DNA of 64,000 nucleotides from Sitta carolinensis (taxonomy: Eukaryota; Chordata; Aves; Passeriformes; Sittidae): positions 27,925,690 to 27,989,689 of the forward strand of contig CM063289.1 in assembly GCA_032173965.1 (NCBI GenBank), written 5' to 3'. Under the pieces are notes generated by a model. The model saw only the letters and a list, made by a program, of their open reading frames with translations. It was not told the origin of the DNA and searched no databases. The position numbers and the translations under genes are program-made. Numbering within the stretch: position 1 is the stretch's first letter; each line of letters begins with the position of its first letter. This document shows, piece by piece, positions 38,706 through 49,752 of this stretch.

Positions 38706-39759
38706 CTGGTAAGAAATCAAACAGAGCAAAAGAGCATTTCTTGAGTTAGAAAAGAGAAGGTATCATAGTTGACAGGATGGGACTCTCAATTAACTCTGCT
38801 TGCTACCATGAAAAAAATCATCCTTGGTATAACAGTCCAAGTGGTACAAATTTACTTACACAGGTGTAAACAAGTGAAAACAAGTTAAGAATTGGACAGA
38901 TATTTTCTGCTGATTAAGTTCTCAAATACTAAATGGTCAAAGCTGCCCCCTAATGTTAGGTGGCCACAGGTGAGGTGAATGCAGATGAGCTCCTTAGAGT
39001 GTCCCCATGGAGGGGACAGAGATCAGACCTGACCCATGGTGTGTGGCCACGCAGAAGATATATCACCAAATCCACCTATTTTGGTTCTGAACATGTGTAG
39101 GAGCATTGGTGGTGGTCAAACATGGAACCTCAATTTTTTCATAAATGGAAGTTATTTAAGAAACTGGTTGGGATATGGGTGTGGGAAAAGATAGTAATTT
39201 TTACAGTGTTACTAATTCTTCTTTTTGTAGAAACAGATACTTTTAAGCTTTTCCCATTGTTCTTTGGTTATGTCAGGCATAAGATTGGTTTCACCATCCC
39301 GTAGTGGTTTTTTTCTCCATGTGCCCCAATATTTTTAACTTATTTCCTGGCTTTCCTGATAGACTTCATGTATAAATCCAATCTAATGTAAAACAATTCT
39401 CATAGTCATTTTTCTTTAAATGTGGCTCTTTTTCTACAGGAAAAGGCAGATTACATCAGTGCCTTAGAAGCCCCAGTTTCTGAGCTCTTACATGAAGCTG
39501 AAGCTGGAAAAACATCCAAGTGGCTTTACCTGGCCCCAGAAACTTCCAATGAGCAGCAGCGTTTCAGCCAGGGAGTGCAGCAGTTCCTGGAAACGGTTGT
39601 CATGGTAGTCAAAGCGGCTCCCAAAAGTTATGGAACAGATGATGTTCGAAACAGCACTATTAATTTTGTAGTGGGGGTCAAAGGGTTGTCCTGGAGGAAA
39701 AAAAGGAAAGGAAACTGCCTAAAGGGAGGTTGTGGCCTAGTGAGGATTGGTCTTTTCTC

Positions 39760-40045
39760 CCAAGCAACAAGGGACAGGACAAGAGGAAACAGCCTCAAAA
39801 TTATGCCAGAGGAGATTTTGATTGGATATGAGGGAAAACGTCTTCATTTGAAAGGATGGCAGGCTTTGGAAGGGGCTGCCAGGGCAGTGGTGGACTCAGC
39901 ATTCCTGGAAGTGTTTGAAAGGTGTGTGGATTGGGACTCAGGGCCATGGCCTAGTGGTGAGTATAGAAGTGCTGGGTTAATGTTTGGACTCAATGATCTT
40001 AAGGATCTTTTCCAACATAAATCTCTCCATGATTCTATGATTCTA
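39760..40045 (+). mobile_element. CR1-type LINE 3' fragment in copy B intron 3
   Basis: This is a sense CR1. AAGGGACAGGACAAGAGGAA is followed by CTTTGGAAGGGGCTGCCAGG, then TGATCTTAAGGATCTTTTCC and the diagnostic tail CCATGATTCTATGATTCT. It begins about 70 bases beyond the exon 4 acceptor side. Confidence 0.75.
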
Positions 40046-41619
40046 AAGACAGCTTTCATTCTATTTTCCTGTTCAGTCTCAGCCAAAACCATGTTCTCTA
40101 CCAAATCCACAGCTGTGAATTGGGGTGAGACCTTGCCTGCTCTTCACCTATGGTGGTGCTCATGTTTCACCCCATGTCCTGGGGTACCCACCACCCCCAT
40201 CACCTCTGGCATCCCGCTGGAGCCTGGGCACTGTGGGCCAGGACATCCCATCCTGTGTCCAGCCCAGGCTGCTGGCAGGCAGTGACATTAGCACTGAGCT
40301 GCTGAAGCATTTTCCAGGGGAAACAACCAGCAGCATGCCATGCTATGGCTGTCAACTTTGCCTGCTCCAACGTTTGTTTGGTGCCAATTTTGTATGCCAG
40401 GAGAGGGTCCCTCAAAGCTTCACCCAGGGCAGGTAGCCCAGGACAACCACACTGCAAAAATACCATTGCCCTGGGCTTTAGCTGTCCACCATGAAAAAAT
40501 CAAGGGAGCTGGAGGAGAGAGGGGAGAGGGTTGCAAATCTCTGTATCCACCTGTAAACCCCAGCAATAGCTCATGTGGCCCATAGAGCACTTTAATGAAG
40601 TGAAGTGTGATGTGATGCTTGTCACATCTGTGTTCCCTGAGAGAGCTGCTGAGCAGAGACCTTCAGCTCTTCAGGCACCTTTCAGCAGCCTGGAGAGCCA
40701 CTTGCTGTGACAAGAGACTGATCTCTGTGGCAAGGCCAGTTCAGCCCCGAGATTCTGTTGAGTATCACTTTGAAATGCAAGGCACTCCCCACAGCACTGC
40801 TGATCTCTCCACTCTTCAAGAAAGTAATTAAACCGGGCTGGTGCTCAGATATTAGGGTGATGGACATGATCACTATTTGTCATTACTAATGGGAAGAAAG
40901 ACCCAAACCAGCAGCTTAATTGGTTTATTGATTAGGACTATAGAAGACTATAATCAATTGGTGACATGGAGTATTTGGCCTGTTCAGTGCAACAGCAATT
41001 AAAATGGAGCAAGTTTAGTATATAATTTCACAATTCCTTTTTAGATCTTTCTTGTTTACTATATATAGCTCCATAGAATTAGCTCAACCCCATCTGCTTC
41101 TATTTAAAGCTGAAGTGCAACATCACCCATGTACCAACATACAAATTATTCTTACTAATATCCCTCTGGCAGTTTTTAAAAGCTGGACCATAAAAGAGCA
41201 AGGCACACGCTTCATCTGTGTGTGATACAAAAGGAAAGCCTGACTAAACAAGTTTTAAAATACTTTACAAAACCAAGGACAAGCAGAGGTTAACTAAGCC
41301 TCTGAGTGGAAGTGCCTGAAAGCAGGAGAGCTGCATTTATTCCTTCGCAGAATGCATGAGACACTTCCTTAGCCATATAAACACTCAGGTTTTAATAACC
41401 ACCTAGTATATATTTACTAATATTAATAAGGAACAACTAAAAGAGGAGGCCTGAGGTCGAAAATAAATGCTAAAAGGCACAGTCTGGAAGTTTAAGATAG
41501 AGATTTGAGGTATTGAAGAAATGTTTCGCATGTTTGGAGCTGTGCTGGGGTAAGAGTTTTACTTCTCATCATTCATTTAGCTGGAAGCTCTGAGCACTGT
41601 GCTGTGCATTAACCCCCAC

Positions 41620-41760
41620 CTTTCTCCTCCTCAATCGTCTCCACCAGGTATCGACTCTCCTCTTGCACTTTTTCCTCAAAATTCACAGCAAGGCTTTTCA
41701 GTGTTGCTAAAGCAAACTTTCTCTGCTGCCTCCATATGTGCCCGTTGGATGATATGAGCC
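41620..41760 (-). other. Copy B exon 3 with nine-base in-frame deletion
   Basis: The exon is 141 bases against 150 in copy A and in CYP2 genes generally. The frame is kept. The segment reads [20 protein letters not shown], where copy A reads [20 protein letters not shown]. Three residues of the normally conserved RNFGLGK stretch after helix C are missing. The donor is GTGGGG. Confidence 0.85.
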
Positions 41761-44613
41761 CTGTAGGTGGAAAATGCAGGTGAACAATCCTCACTCTGGG
41801 TCATTTGTGAGTGCTGGGATTCCAAAACTGCGATTCATCATGGACAAAAACCCCAAACCAAGGTAAACAAAGCTCGTGGATGTGGAAAAGGCTATGGCTT
41901 TGCCTGGGAATTAAAATTCAAGAGTAATTGGCTTATGCTAAAGATCTAGCTTTATGGATTTGCTTTAATCTGCTACTTTGTCACTTTGCGTGGGAAAAAA
42001 AGGTGTAAGCCAAAATACTCTGAGTACTATCACACTGTTGGCAGAGCTGCAGGCAGGAGCACCCCGTCTCTGGAGCTGTGTGCAACCCAGGCAGGCAAAG
42101 TAACAGAGAAATGAAAACCAAGGGGAAACGCTGCAAGCGTATTGAGCTGCGGGCAGCTTGCATTTCTCCTGTTTCATTAAAATCTGGTTCTGAGTCCATC
42201 CTCATCCCTAAATCTCACAAAAATTAAAACATACCCCTATGAGATTATTAGTGTGAACTCAATTCCTGCCTTCCCCTGTGCAAGCTTTTGCAGGTGCAGT
42301 TCACAAGGGTTGAATTCAACCTATTTCTTTTCCTCTAACAGTTATCATTCCAAAGAGGTGAAAGTTTTGTCCCAAAATCCTGGCAGTTGTGCTTACCAAA
42401 GCCTCTAAATATTTCTTGGAGGAGTGGAATATTTGGCCGATCAGCAAATATTTCAGCCTGGTGGACAAGAGCTTCTCTCACCATCTGGTACCCGTTGACC
42501 ACCACGAATGTCAGACTTCCAAACTGCACACTGAAGATGTTCCCATACCGACCCGTGAGCTGAAAGAGAGTCCATTGTCCTCTGAGAACAAGAAGATGGA
42601 GATTTTCAAAACTCAAAAGACCTTGACCAGTGAAATCTGACTTTGAATTTAACCCTGCTTGAAGCAAAGGGACTTTAGAGAAACCCAGACCCAAGCGTGT
42701 GGGTCCCATCCAATCTAAGCTACTCCATGAAGGCTGGAGAAGGCATAGAAAGGGCTGGAGAGCTGTAGTATGGGAGAGATGGTTTGCTGCTATTTGTTGT
42801 CTGGTGTGACCTGGGCTTTACAGGTGTCTACATCAGTTTGGCTTGTAACAAGGATGCAGCTTGCTTTGTAACTGATGGGCATCTGCTCTGTCCCTTTCTG
42901 TCCCACCACCTGGGTCACCACACACAGGTTCTTCCTGCTGAGGCCAAAGCACGACAAATTATCCTTTTCATCAACTTTGTGTCTAGAGTAGTGTGGTTTC
43001 TTCTCCAGCTCTCCCATATAGATGGGAGCTCTAACTGCTTATTGCTAGAAACGTAATTCTAATTTTAAGCCTGACTGCATTTATGGCCAAATTGCAGCCA
43101 TTTTCCTTGCATGGACTTTGCTGGCATTAGTGTCTCCTCTGAGATATGTAAGAGTCAAGGGGAGATCATATCTTCTTTCCGTCAAGGAGCTCATCCTCTT
43201 CTTAGAATGAATCTACATGAGAGGACACACAGTCACCCCAAACTGCTGTGGTGACTCATGAAACCAGCCTGGAACCAAATGGGTGTCTCAGTAATTGTGT
43301 GCTTGTAAATAAATGGGATTAATTTTCTTAATAACAGTGTGTGTTGACAAAATATCCTGAACTTGCTGCCTCAGCCTTCCCCAAGGATTCCCTCAGGGAC
43401 CACCCGTGCTGGTGGCCTGAGAACACCCAGGGTAGACAGGCTGGTGTCAGGCTGCTATGCAAAAGCAAGAGACAAACAGTCACCAGCATGTCAGAACTTC
43501 TTCCATCTTTTCAGAGAGGAATACTCAGTGTGTATAAAATCTCTCTCTCTTTGTCTCTGGTGGGAGTCAAAGCTGTGGAAACCTTTCCATTGCCCCTTTC
43601 TGCAACACAGAAGAACCCACAGGACATAACTCAGGATTTTAAATGTTTCTTCAGATGTGGTGGGGTGAACTGTTGGCCTCTGAGCAAAGACAATGACAGA
43701 GGTGATTTTCCAGCGGTGATTTTCAAACAGTTCAGCTTTCACACAGCACTTTTCACCTGTCCCCCAGCCTGTCCCAGCCCTTCTGAGCCCTCTCTGGGGT
43801 CCAGAAGGAAATGGTCACAGTCAGATGGGAAGAAAAAGGAGGAACATGTAGGTCTTCCTCTGGTTTTCTTTCCTGTTAAACCATCCTACTCCCCTAGGTA
43901 GGAAGAGGAGGTGATAGTGAGAGATCAAACCAAGAAGGGTCATCTATCTCATGTGGTTATTACATACCCAGTTCTGCAGAGGCTGCCCTTGCTGCTTCAG
44001 TGTAGTGATAACGGTCATGGGAGGGTAAGATATTGTTAGTAGGGAAAATGTCCATGGAGCTCTTACCTTCTGCAGTGCAAGATGGAGGGGCTGCTTAAAG
44101 TCCACAAAGGTTCCCACGAGAGGAAAGAGCTGTGGCCCTGGAGGGAAATTCCTGGGTCGTCTCTTTTTCACAAGGTCAATAATCAAAAGAAACATGACCA
44201 GAACCACCAAGAGCATCCAACCATTCAGCTTTTTCCAGAGAGACATCAAATCAGGCCAAAACTGAAGCTCCATCTTGGCTGATGAACTTGCAGGTTTTCC
44301 TCCCAGGAAGGGACTTGATTCTGGTGTTACATTTGCTAAAACAGGAGTAAGCAAGGACTGGAGAAGACACAAAAAAAGCTAAAATGCTGATAGCTGACTG
44401 GGGACAGAAGCTGCTTTTCCACATACAGCTGCTGCCAGACCACCTGCTTCACAACTAACTTTAAACACCAGGATCTCCAAAAACAACCCCAAAACCTCAC
44501 AACATTTGGCCAAACAAAAGCAATCTGGCAAACCTTTAGCTTTACATCTCTGTCAACTCCCTGATTTTCATATGGAAGAGCATTCCTCCCTTTTGCCCTG
44601 AACAAGGGGCTCC

Positions 44614-44619
44614 TTTATA
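44614..44619 (-). promoter_or_regulatory. Candidate TATA box of CYP2J copy B
   Basis: The minus strand reads CCGTATAAAGGAGCC, a good TATA match 341 bases upstream of the copy B start codon. The implied 5' UTR would contain upstream ATGs at 44605 and 44372, the latter in frame with the coding start. The box may be fortuitous. Confidence 0.35.
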
Positions 44620-45269
44620 CGGACACCCGCTGGGATTATCAGCAGGGCAAACATTCGAGGTGAGGTGAAAGCAGCTTAGGGGCTGATCACATGTTGTGGG
44701 CGTCGCGCAGCTTCAGGGATGGCGAGGCATCTGAGGTGATGGACACCACACAAGTGGCTGAGGGGCTGATCCTGTTAAGTGCTAAGCACCATCTGCAAAG
44801 GGCTGGGTGCCTTCAGCACCCACCAAAGCCTTCCTGGCTTTGCCGGAGCCGTCAGGGGAAGTTCAGACAAGGGAAGAACTGCAGGGGCCCAGGGCTCTCC
44901 CAGCCACACAAATGAGAGTTAAAGAAGCTTAAATTCGAGAGTGAGAACATAGGCTCATGTGCTTGCCATGGGATTGGAACTTATGCATTTAAATCTCCTG
45001 GGTTTTCCGAAAATCTCCTTTGAATAAAGCTTCATGTTGTCCTGGGGGAAGGCTGCATGGATTGACAGTGACCTCTATCACTTGGAATCAATCTTGTGTC
45101 ACCTGCTGATATTTAGCTACAACTTGGTTCCAGCTCTCTCTTTTTTCCTTTTTACAAAGTTTACTTTTACAACTAATCCAAATTTATACTAAAGCAAAAC
45201 TATAAATAATGAGTTTTCAAATTATTTGCCTAGAATGAAATTCTGAGGGATGGTCAATTTTTACTGCCA

Positions 45270-45350
45270 TTGAATCCTATGATGATTTGAGTTGCATGGG
45301 ACCTTAAAGATCCTCTGGTTCCAACCTTCTGCCATGGGCAGGGATGCTGT
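45270..45350 (-). mobile_element. CR1 3'-end fragment
   Basis: TGAATCCTATGATGATTTGA, GGGACCTTAAAGATCCTCTGG, TTCCAACCTTCTGCCATGGG and CAGGGATGC are the antisense CR1 terminus in the correct order. About 80 bases are recognisable. Confidence 0.7.
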
Positions 45351-48159
45351 GTCTTCACAGCTTTAAAGAAAGCTTTAATTTTTAAGGACAAAAATCAGCT
45401 TTTCATAGGAAGCAAAAAATGGGGGAAAAAAATCCAGTATTCTCTAGTCTTTCACTATTTAAAAAAGCTTTGCTGTCTATGTTTTTCATTATCTTAGAAG
45501 CACACACAGTCTATCTGACACACCTGCACCTTGGCTATGGCAGGAGTCTTTTTTAGGGGCAACAGTTATCTACAACCCAACACTTCTTGCGTTGAAATAT
45601 TATTTACAGGTTGCTAGATGGAATTAGGCAGCAAACAGGGAGCAGCAGTGGGAGGAACATCTCCCATCCCTTGTGTATAAAGCACGTTTTACATGTCCCC
45701 ATAGCACAGCTGTGAGCAGCAGTGGTTGGATGTGCTCTGCTTCTCCTCATGCCGCGCACCCACGGTGCTCCTGCACCATTTGCATCCACACACCTCTTCC
45801 AGCCTTCCTGGTGTGGCAAGCCAAGCCTGGCTTACCAGAGGCTAAATCAGGATAGCAGGCTCGTGCTCCTCATCCTGGCACCGGGGAGATGACTCGGTTG
45901 GTGGAGGTGTCAGCCTACAGCATGCTCAGAGGGACTGTGATGATAAGGCGTCAACTTCTGCTAGCCCAGTTTCACTCCTCTGTTCCTCGCTGTGCCATAT
46001 GATTTGTCAGCATGCACAGAGTGCAGATCCCTCTACCACTTGTGGCTGCTGTGAATCGGGCTACGTGCAAAGCCAAGGTGTTAATGTGTTCTTCTGGGTG
46101 GTGTTGTGGGGGTGGGTGCATCGTGGTTGACAGGAGAAATGTTATTTTTAGCAGGAGGAGCACATTTTGCATGTATTCACATGTGTCTTGTCAGTCAGAA
46201 ACCTCAAGTCTATTCCTTTGCCTTGGAGCTTCACATGTCCAAATGCATCCCCTCACAAAGTTCTTAACACGCCAGATTTATAAAGAATTAGGGAAGAGCC
46301 TTCCAGTATTACTAGGGCTCTCCTAACCTCAGCAGGCAATAACACCAGCATGTTATCAAACTGTGGCAATGCTATTTCGGGTCCCAGGCTTTAATCAACC
46401 CGGTTCTCAGCACGTGGTGATGTGCAAACCCCTAAAGCACTGAGGAAGTCACATCGCTGTGGCACATGGGCAGGGCAATGGTTGTTGGACAACTCCAATC
46501 TCTGCAGTGTTGACAAGATCCTCATCTGCAGGATGAACCTGTTCCTCTGTTCAGCACCATGAATGCTGGAACACTGGTCTTCTGCAGATCAAGTAACACA
46601 AGTTTGAGTTACACATCTAGTAGGAAACAGGATGTAGAGCCAGCTTCCCCCAGTTTCTCCTCAAATACCCCCTGACCCCAGTACACAGCTTTGGACCACC
46701 TCACCTGAGCTCGAAGATACCACATAGATAAATTGTGCCATACTGTTGGACACACACACATCACTGCCTGAATATTAAGGCATCTTGAACAGCCAAGAGA
46801 CAGAAATTGGCCCATATGCTTTGTACCTTCTTCCCTGGCTAGATGTCTAACTGTGTGCAGAAGGTTTTGAAACACAAAGAGAAACATTCTGTTAAAAATG
46901 CAATTACCATTTGTTTTTCAAGATATAGTATCCCATTATTTTTTCCAGAGAAGTGAAATTCAATAAGGTTACAACAGAATGTAGTCCAACAGTTACCGTA
47001 CTTTCAGAGCATTATTTAAGCTACAGAATTTCTTAATGATTAGAAACATATGTAGGAAAAATCACATGCAAAATGAGAATGACTGGAGACAATTTTCCCC
47101 CAAAACACTTTTTTTCAGGCAAGTAACAGCTCATCCACCACTGTTGTTCCATCCATCACGTTGGAGGTGTGAGACTCCCACCCACCCGGGGAGCCATGTG
47201 CTCAGGTCACATCAACAAACAGGCTCAAGGAAAGTCCAAGGACCCATCCTGATTTCCAGCAAGAAATATTTTGTTGTTTCTCTCCTCTTTATGTCAAACC
47301 CAAGGAAGTGAGGCCATCTTCACTACAGGCAAACTCTTGAACAGCAGCAACCACCCTGATACCTGTCTTAATTCCATGTCCCAGATGATTTTCATGCAGG
47401 TGCAGCTGCTGTTTCATGGTCCAACCCAGCTGAGTATTCATGAACCTGGAGTCAATGACAGATCAGGACACTCATTTCCTTTCAGGATTTGCTTTTACTG
47501 GATCAAATGAAATCTACAGGGGATTCGTAATTTCAGAAAGCCAGGAATGGAGAGTGCCAGGGCACCCAAACCTCCTGGAGTAAACTCAGGGAAGACATGG
47601 CTGAACTCACTTCTTGGGCTGAAGTTCTCCACTTGGGCTGACTTCACTGGGACAGAAGGGCTCCCATATATCCCAGACTTTGGCTTCAATGCTCAGAATC
47701 AAGAAGCCAAGTCCATATTTACTGTTCTGTGATTGTGGTGAAAAGTGCCTCCAATTTTGTATCTTCTCTCTCCTCCCTCACCCAGACTAGGTGCAAATAA
47801 TCTCTAGGTTTTCCTGGGACCATAGACTGACCTCTCACCTGTAACCTCCTGGCCACATTTCCAGTGCTCATTAGAGCTCTAAGTCAGGGAGCTGTCACCA
47901 GGAATGGGCAAACCGAGGCATTAAGAGCCTCAACCAAGCGGTGTGAGCAGACCTACAGCATCCGGCTGTGCCATCTGGGAAGGATCCCAGAAGATGGGAT
48001 GCTCAGTCCCCTTCTGCAACAGTCCAAAATGTCCCTTTTCTGCTGTAGAAGCCAGCTGTGAAAGGTTTACATTCAGACTTCAGCCAGATAATTGAATGCA
48101 GGTAGCCCTTCCTGTGCCCCCCGACCCTGGATCACCCTGCCTTTTCGGTCCAAGATTTT

Positions 48160-48370
48160 ATTCCCGTGGCAGCGAGGAGCTGCGGGCTCCGCAGGCACAT
48201 CCCGTGCGGCCGCCCCGAGTCGGGTCTGGGGGTGCCGGTGCTTCCCCCGGGGGCCGCGGCAGCGCCAGAGGCAGCGCCCACCCTCCCCTGGCACGGCTCT
48301 GCCTCCGGCTGCCGCAACCCCGGCTGCTCCGCATCCCCCGGCTCCCCGTAAACCGCCGGAAAACTCTCCC
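48160..48370. promoter_or_regulatory. Orphan CpG island
   Basis: About 26 CpGs occur in about 210 bases, with sharp edges against AT-rich flanks. It contains CCCCGGGGG- and GGCCGC-type motifs and no TATA box. No known coding exon overlaps it. It could be a promoter of a noncoding RNA or of a remote 5' exon of the neighbouring gene. Direction is unknown. Confidence 0.55.
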
Positions 48371-48869
48371 GTCTAAGGCGCACCTTTTCAGTATTCACAG
48401 AGAAGAGTACAGTCACATATTCCTCTCAAAGCCACAAGGACTTGACTAGAGCTAAAATGTCATTTATGTACATATCACAAGCGTTTTTCTAGGCACAGAT
48501 GTCTTTCTGGTGCCAATATGCTGTTTATGTACTTATCTGTCACAAGCACATGTCTACATACATATGCCCTGCTGGCAGAGGCACAGAGCATTTTGAAACT
48601 CTTATTAGACTGCTAATGAATAATACGCATACAAAGGAGAAAACAGAAGGTGGGTCTATCAGGAACAGCCTCTTTCTTAACTACCTTTTAATTGTAGGAG
48701 AGGAAGAAAAGAGATGAATTTTGATATGTTGGCATCTGTGAAGGCCTGCTTAGCAGCATCCAACGCCATCATTTTAAAAGTGGATTTTTCACAGGTTTGG
48801 GTATTTTGGGGGGAGGGGAGGATTTTTTTTTTTTTTTCCTCTTAAAAAAACCCACAAAATTTTGACACT

Positions 48870-49020
48870 GAGAGTATTGCAAATCCTGGTGCCAATGATG
48901 TATGATAGTGTGATTGTCACCATGGAATGCTGAAAAGCTCGAGCAGCTGTTTGGCATATTGACAGTGCGAATTTAGAGCGTTTTAAATGCAAATGACAGT
49001 ATTCAATTGATCGCAGGAAA
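48870..49020. promoter_or_regulatory. Enhancer-like block with octamer, E-box and NFI half-sites
   Basis: The block contains a perfect octamer ATGCAAAT (about 48988), an E-box CAGCTG (about 48942), GTGCCAAT and TTTGGCA half-sites of NFI type and a TTTAAATGC element within 130 bases. No repeat or open frame accounts for it. Its function and conservation are inferred only from motif density. Confidence 0.3.
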
Positions 49021-49660
49021 ACAATGGGTCATAGCCTTACCTTTCCTTGGCTATGCTCTGAATAATCAGGCTGCAAATCCATGCACAATAGGGATATTGT
49101 ACACGTTCTGGGGATTTTGTTCCCCGCGTTCATGGGGGCCGATATGATGCTTCTTTTGGGCAGAGCTGAAATAGAGGTGCCGCTGAACCGTCCCAGGCAC
49201 CTCGCGGGGGTGAGGTGGGGAAAAGGGCATAATTTGCTCCAAATCTACCGCGTCCTAAGTGTCAGCCTGTTTTTCTTCACTTCTATGCTTTTCTGCTTGC
49301 TCTTTAATCATTCCCAAGGGTGGCTGGCTTTCTGCCTGACTTGTCTCCATTATACCCTGCTGCAATCAATATGGCAAGCAGAAATCAGCAGGAGAAGGCA
49401 TGTTCTGCTCCCAGTGAGAGCCGGTGGGAGGGAAGGAGATCAGGCCAGCCAGCTGCAACCCCAGCCCGGCAGGCGAGCCGAAATCCAGCCGAAAAAAGCT
49501 GCCGCCAGACGGCTGGGTCCTGTTCCCTTCGTGGTGCCCCCTGCCCGGCAGCGAGCAGCAGGTAAAGGTCTTCGTCCTTCCCCCAGCCCTGGGAGGGCAG
49601 GCAGGAAAACCTGGCCCTGCTAAAATTTACACTAAAATCCCCCCTTTTTCCTTTTGCTTT

Positions 49661-49752
49661 GTTTTTTTTTTTTTTTTGGTTTGTTTTTTTTTTTTGTTTG
49701 TTTGGTTTTGTTTTGTTGGGGTTTTTTTTGTTTTTTTGGGTTTTTTTTGGCA
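49661..49752. repeat. T/G low-complexity tract
   Basis: Long T runs broken by G, GG and GTTTG. It gives misleading Phe-rich and Lys-rich open frames on opposite strands. Confidence 0.9.

Larger units (their letters stand above)
35200..44273 (-). pseudogene. CYP2J: CYP2J subfamily cytochrome P450, copy B (three frameshifts; probable pseudogene)
   Basis: Exons: 44273-44067, 42559-42397, 41760-41620, 39690-39530, 38705-38530, 37992-37851, 37294-37108, 35974-35837, 35372-35200. All nine have acceptors and donors in family positions and the start is a strong Kozak ATG. Features seen include a membrane anchor, PPGP hinge, I-helix TGTETT (first residue Thr, where Ala or Gly is usual), K-helix EVLR, FNPEHF and haem loop GKRACPGE. 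Exons 5, 7 and 8 are 176, 187 and 138 bases, whereas copy A has 177, 188 and 139. Translation breaks once in each. The first stop (TGA, 38618-38616) would end the protein after 253 residues. Exon 3 is nine bases short, in frame. All other exons are clean, so loss is recent, or the deletions are assembly errors. With the frame read exon by exon it would be about 496 residues. It may be CYP2J19 (my tentative lean) or CYP2J40. Confidence 0.85.

Noticed and set aside
39422..40285. 287-codon open frame on the plus strand
   Set aside because: It runs antisense over copy B exon 4 and then through a CR1 fragment. No family match.
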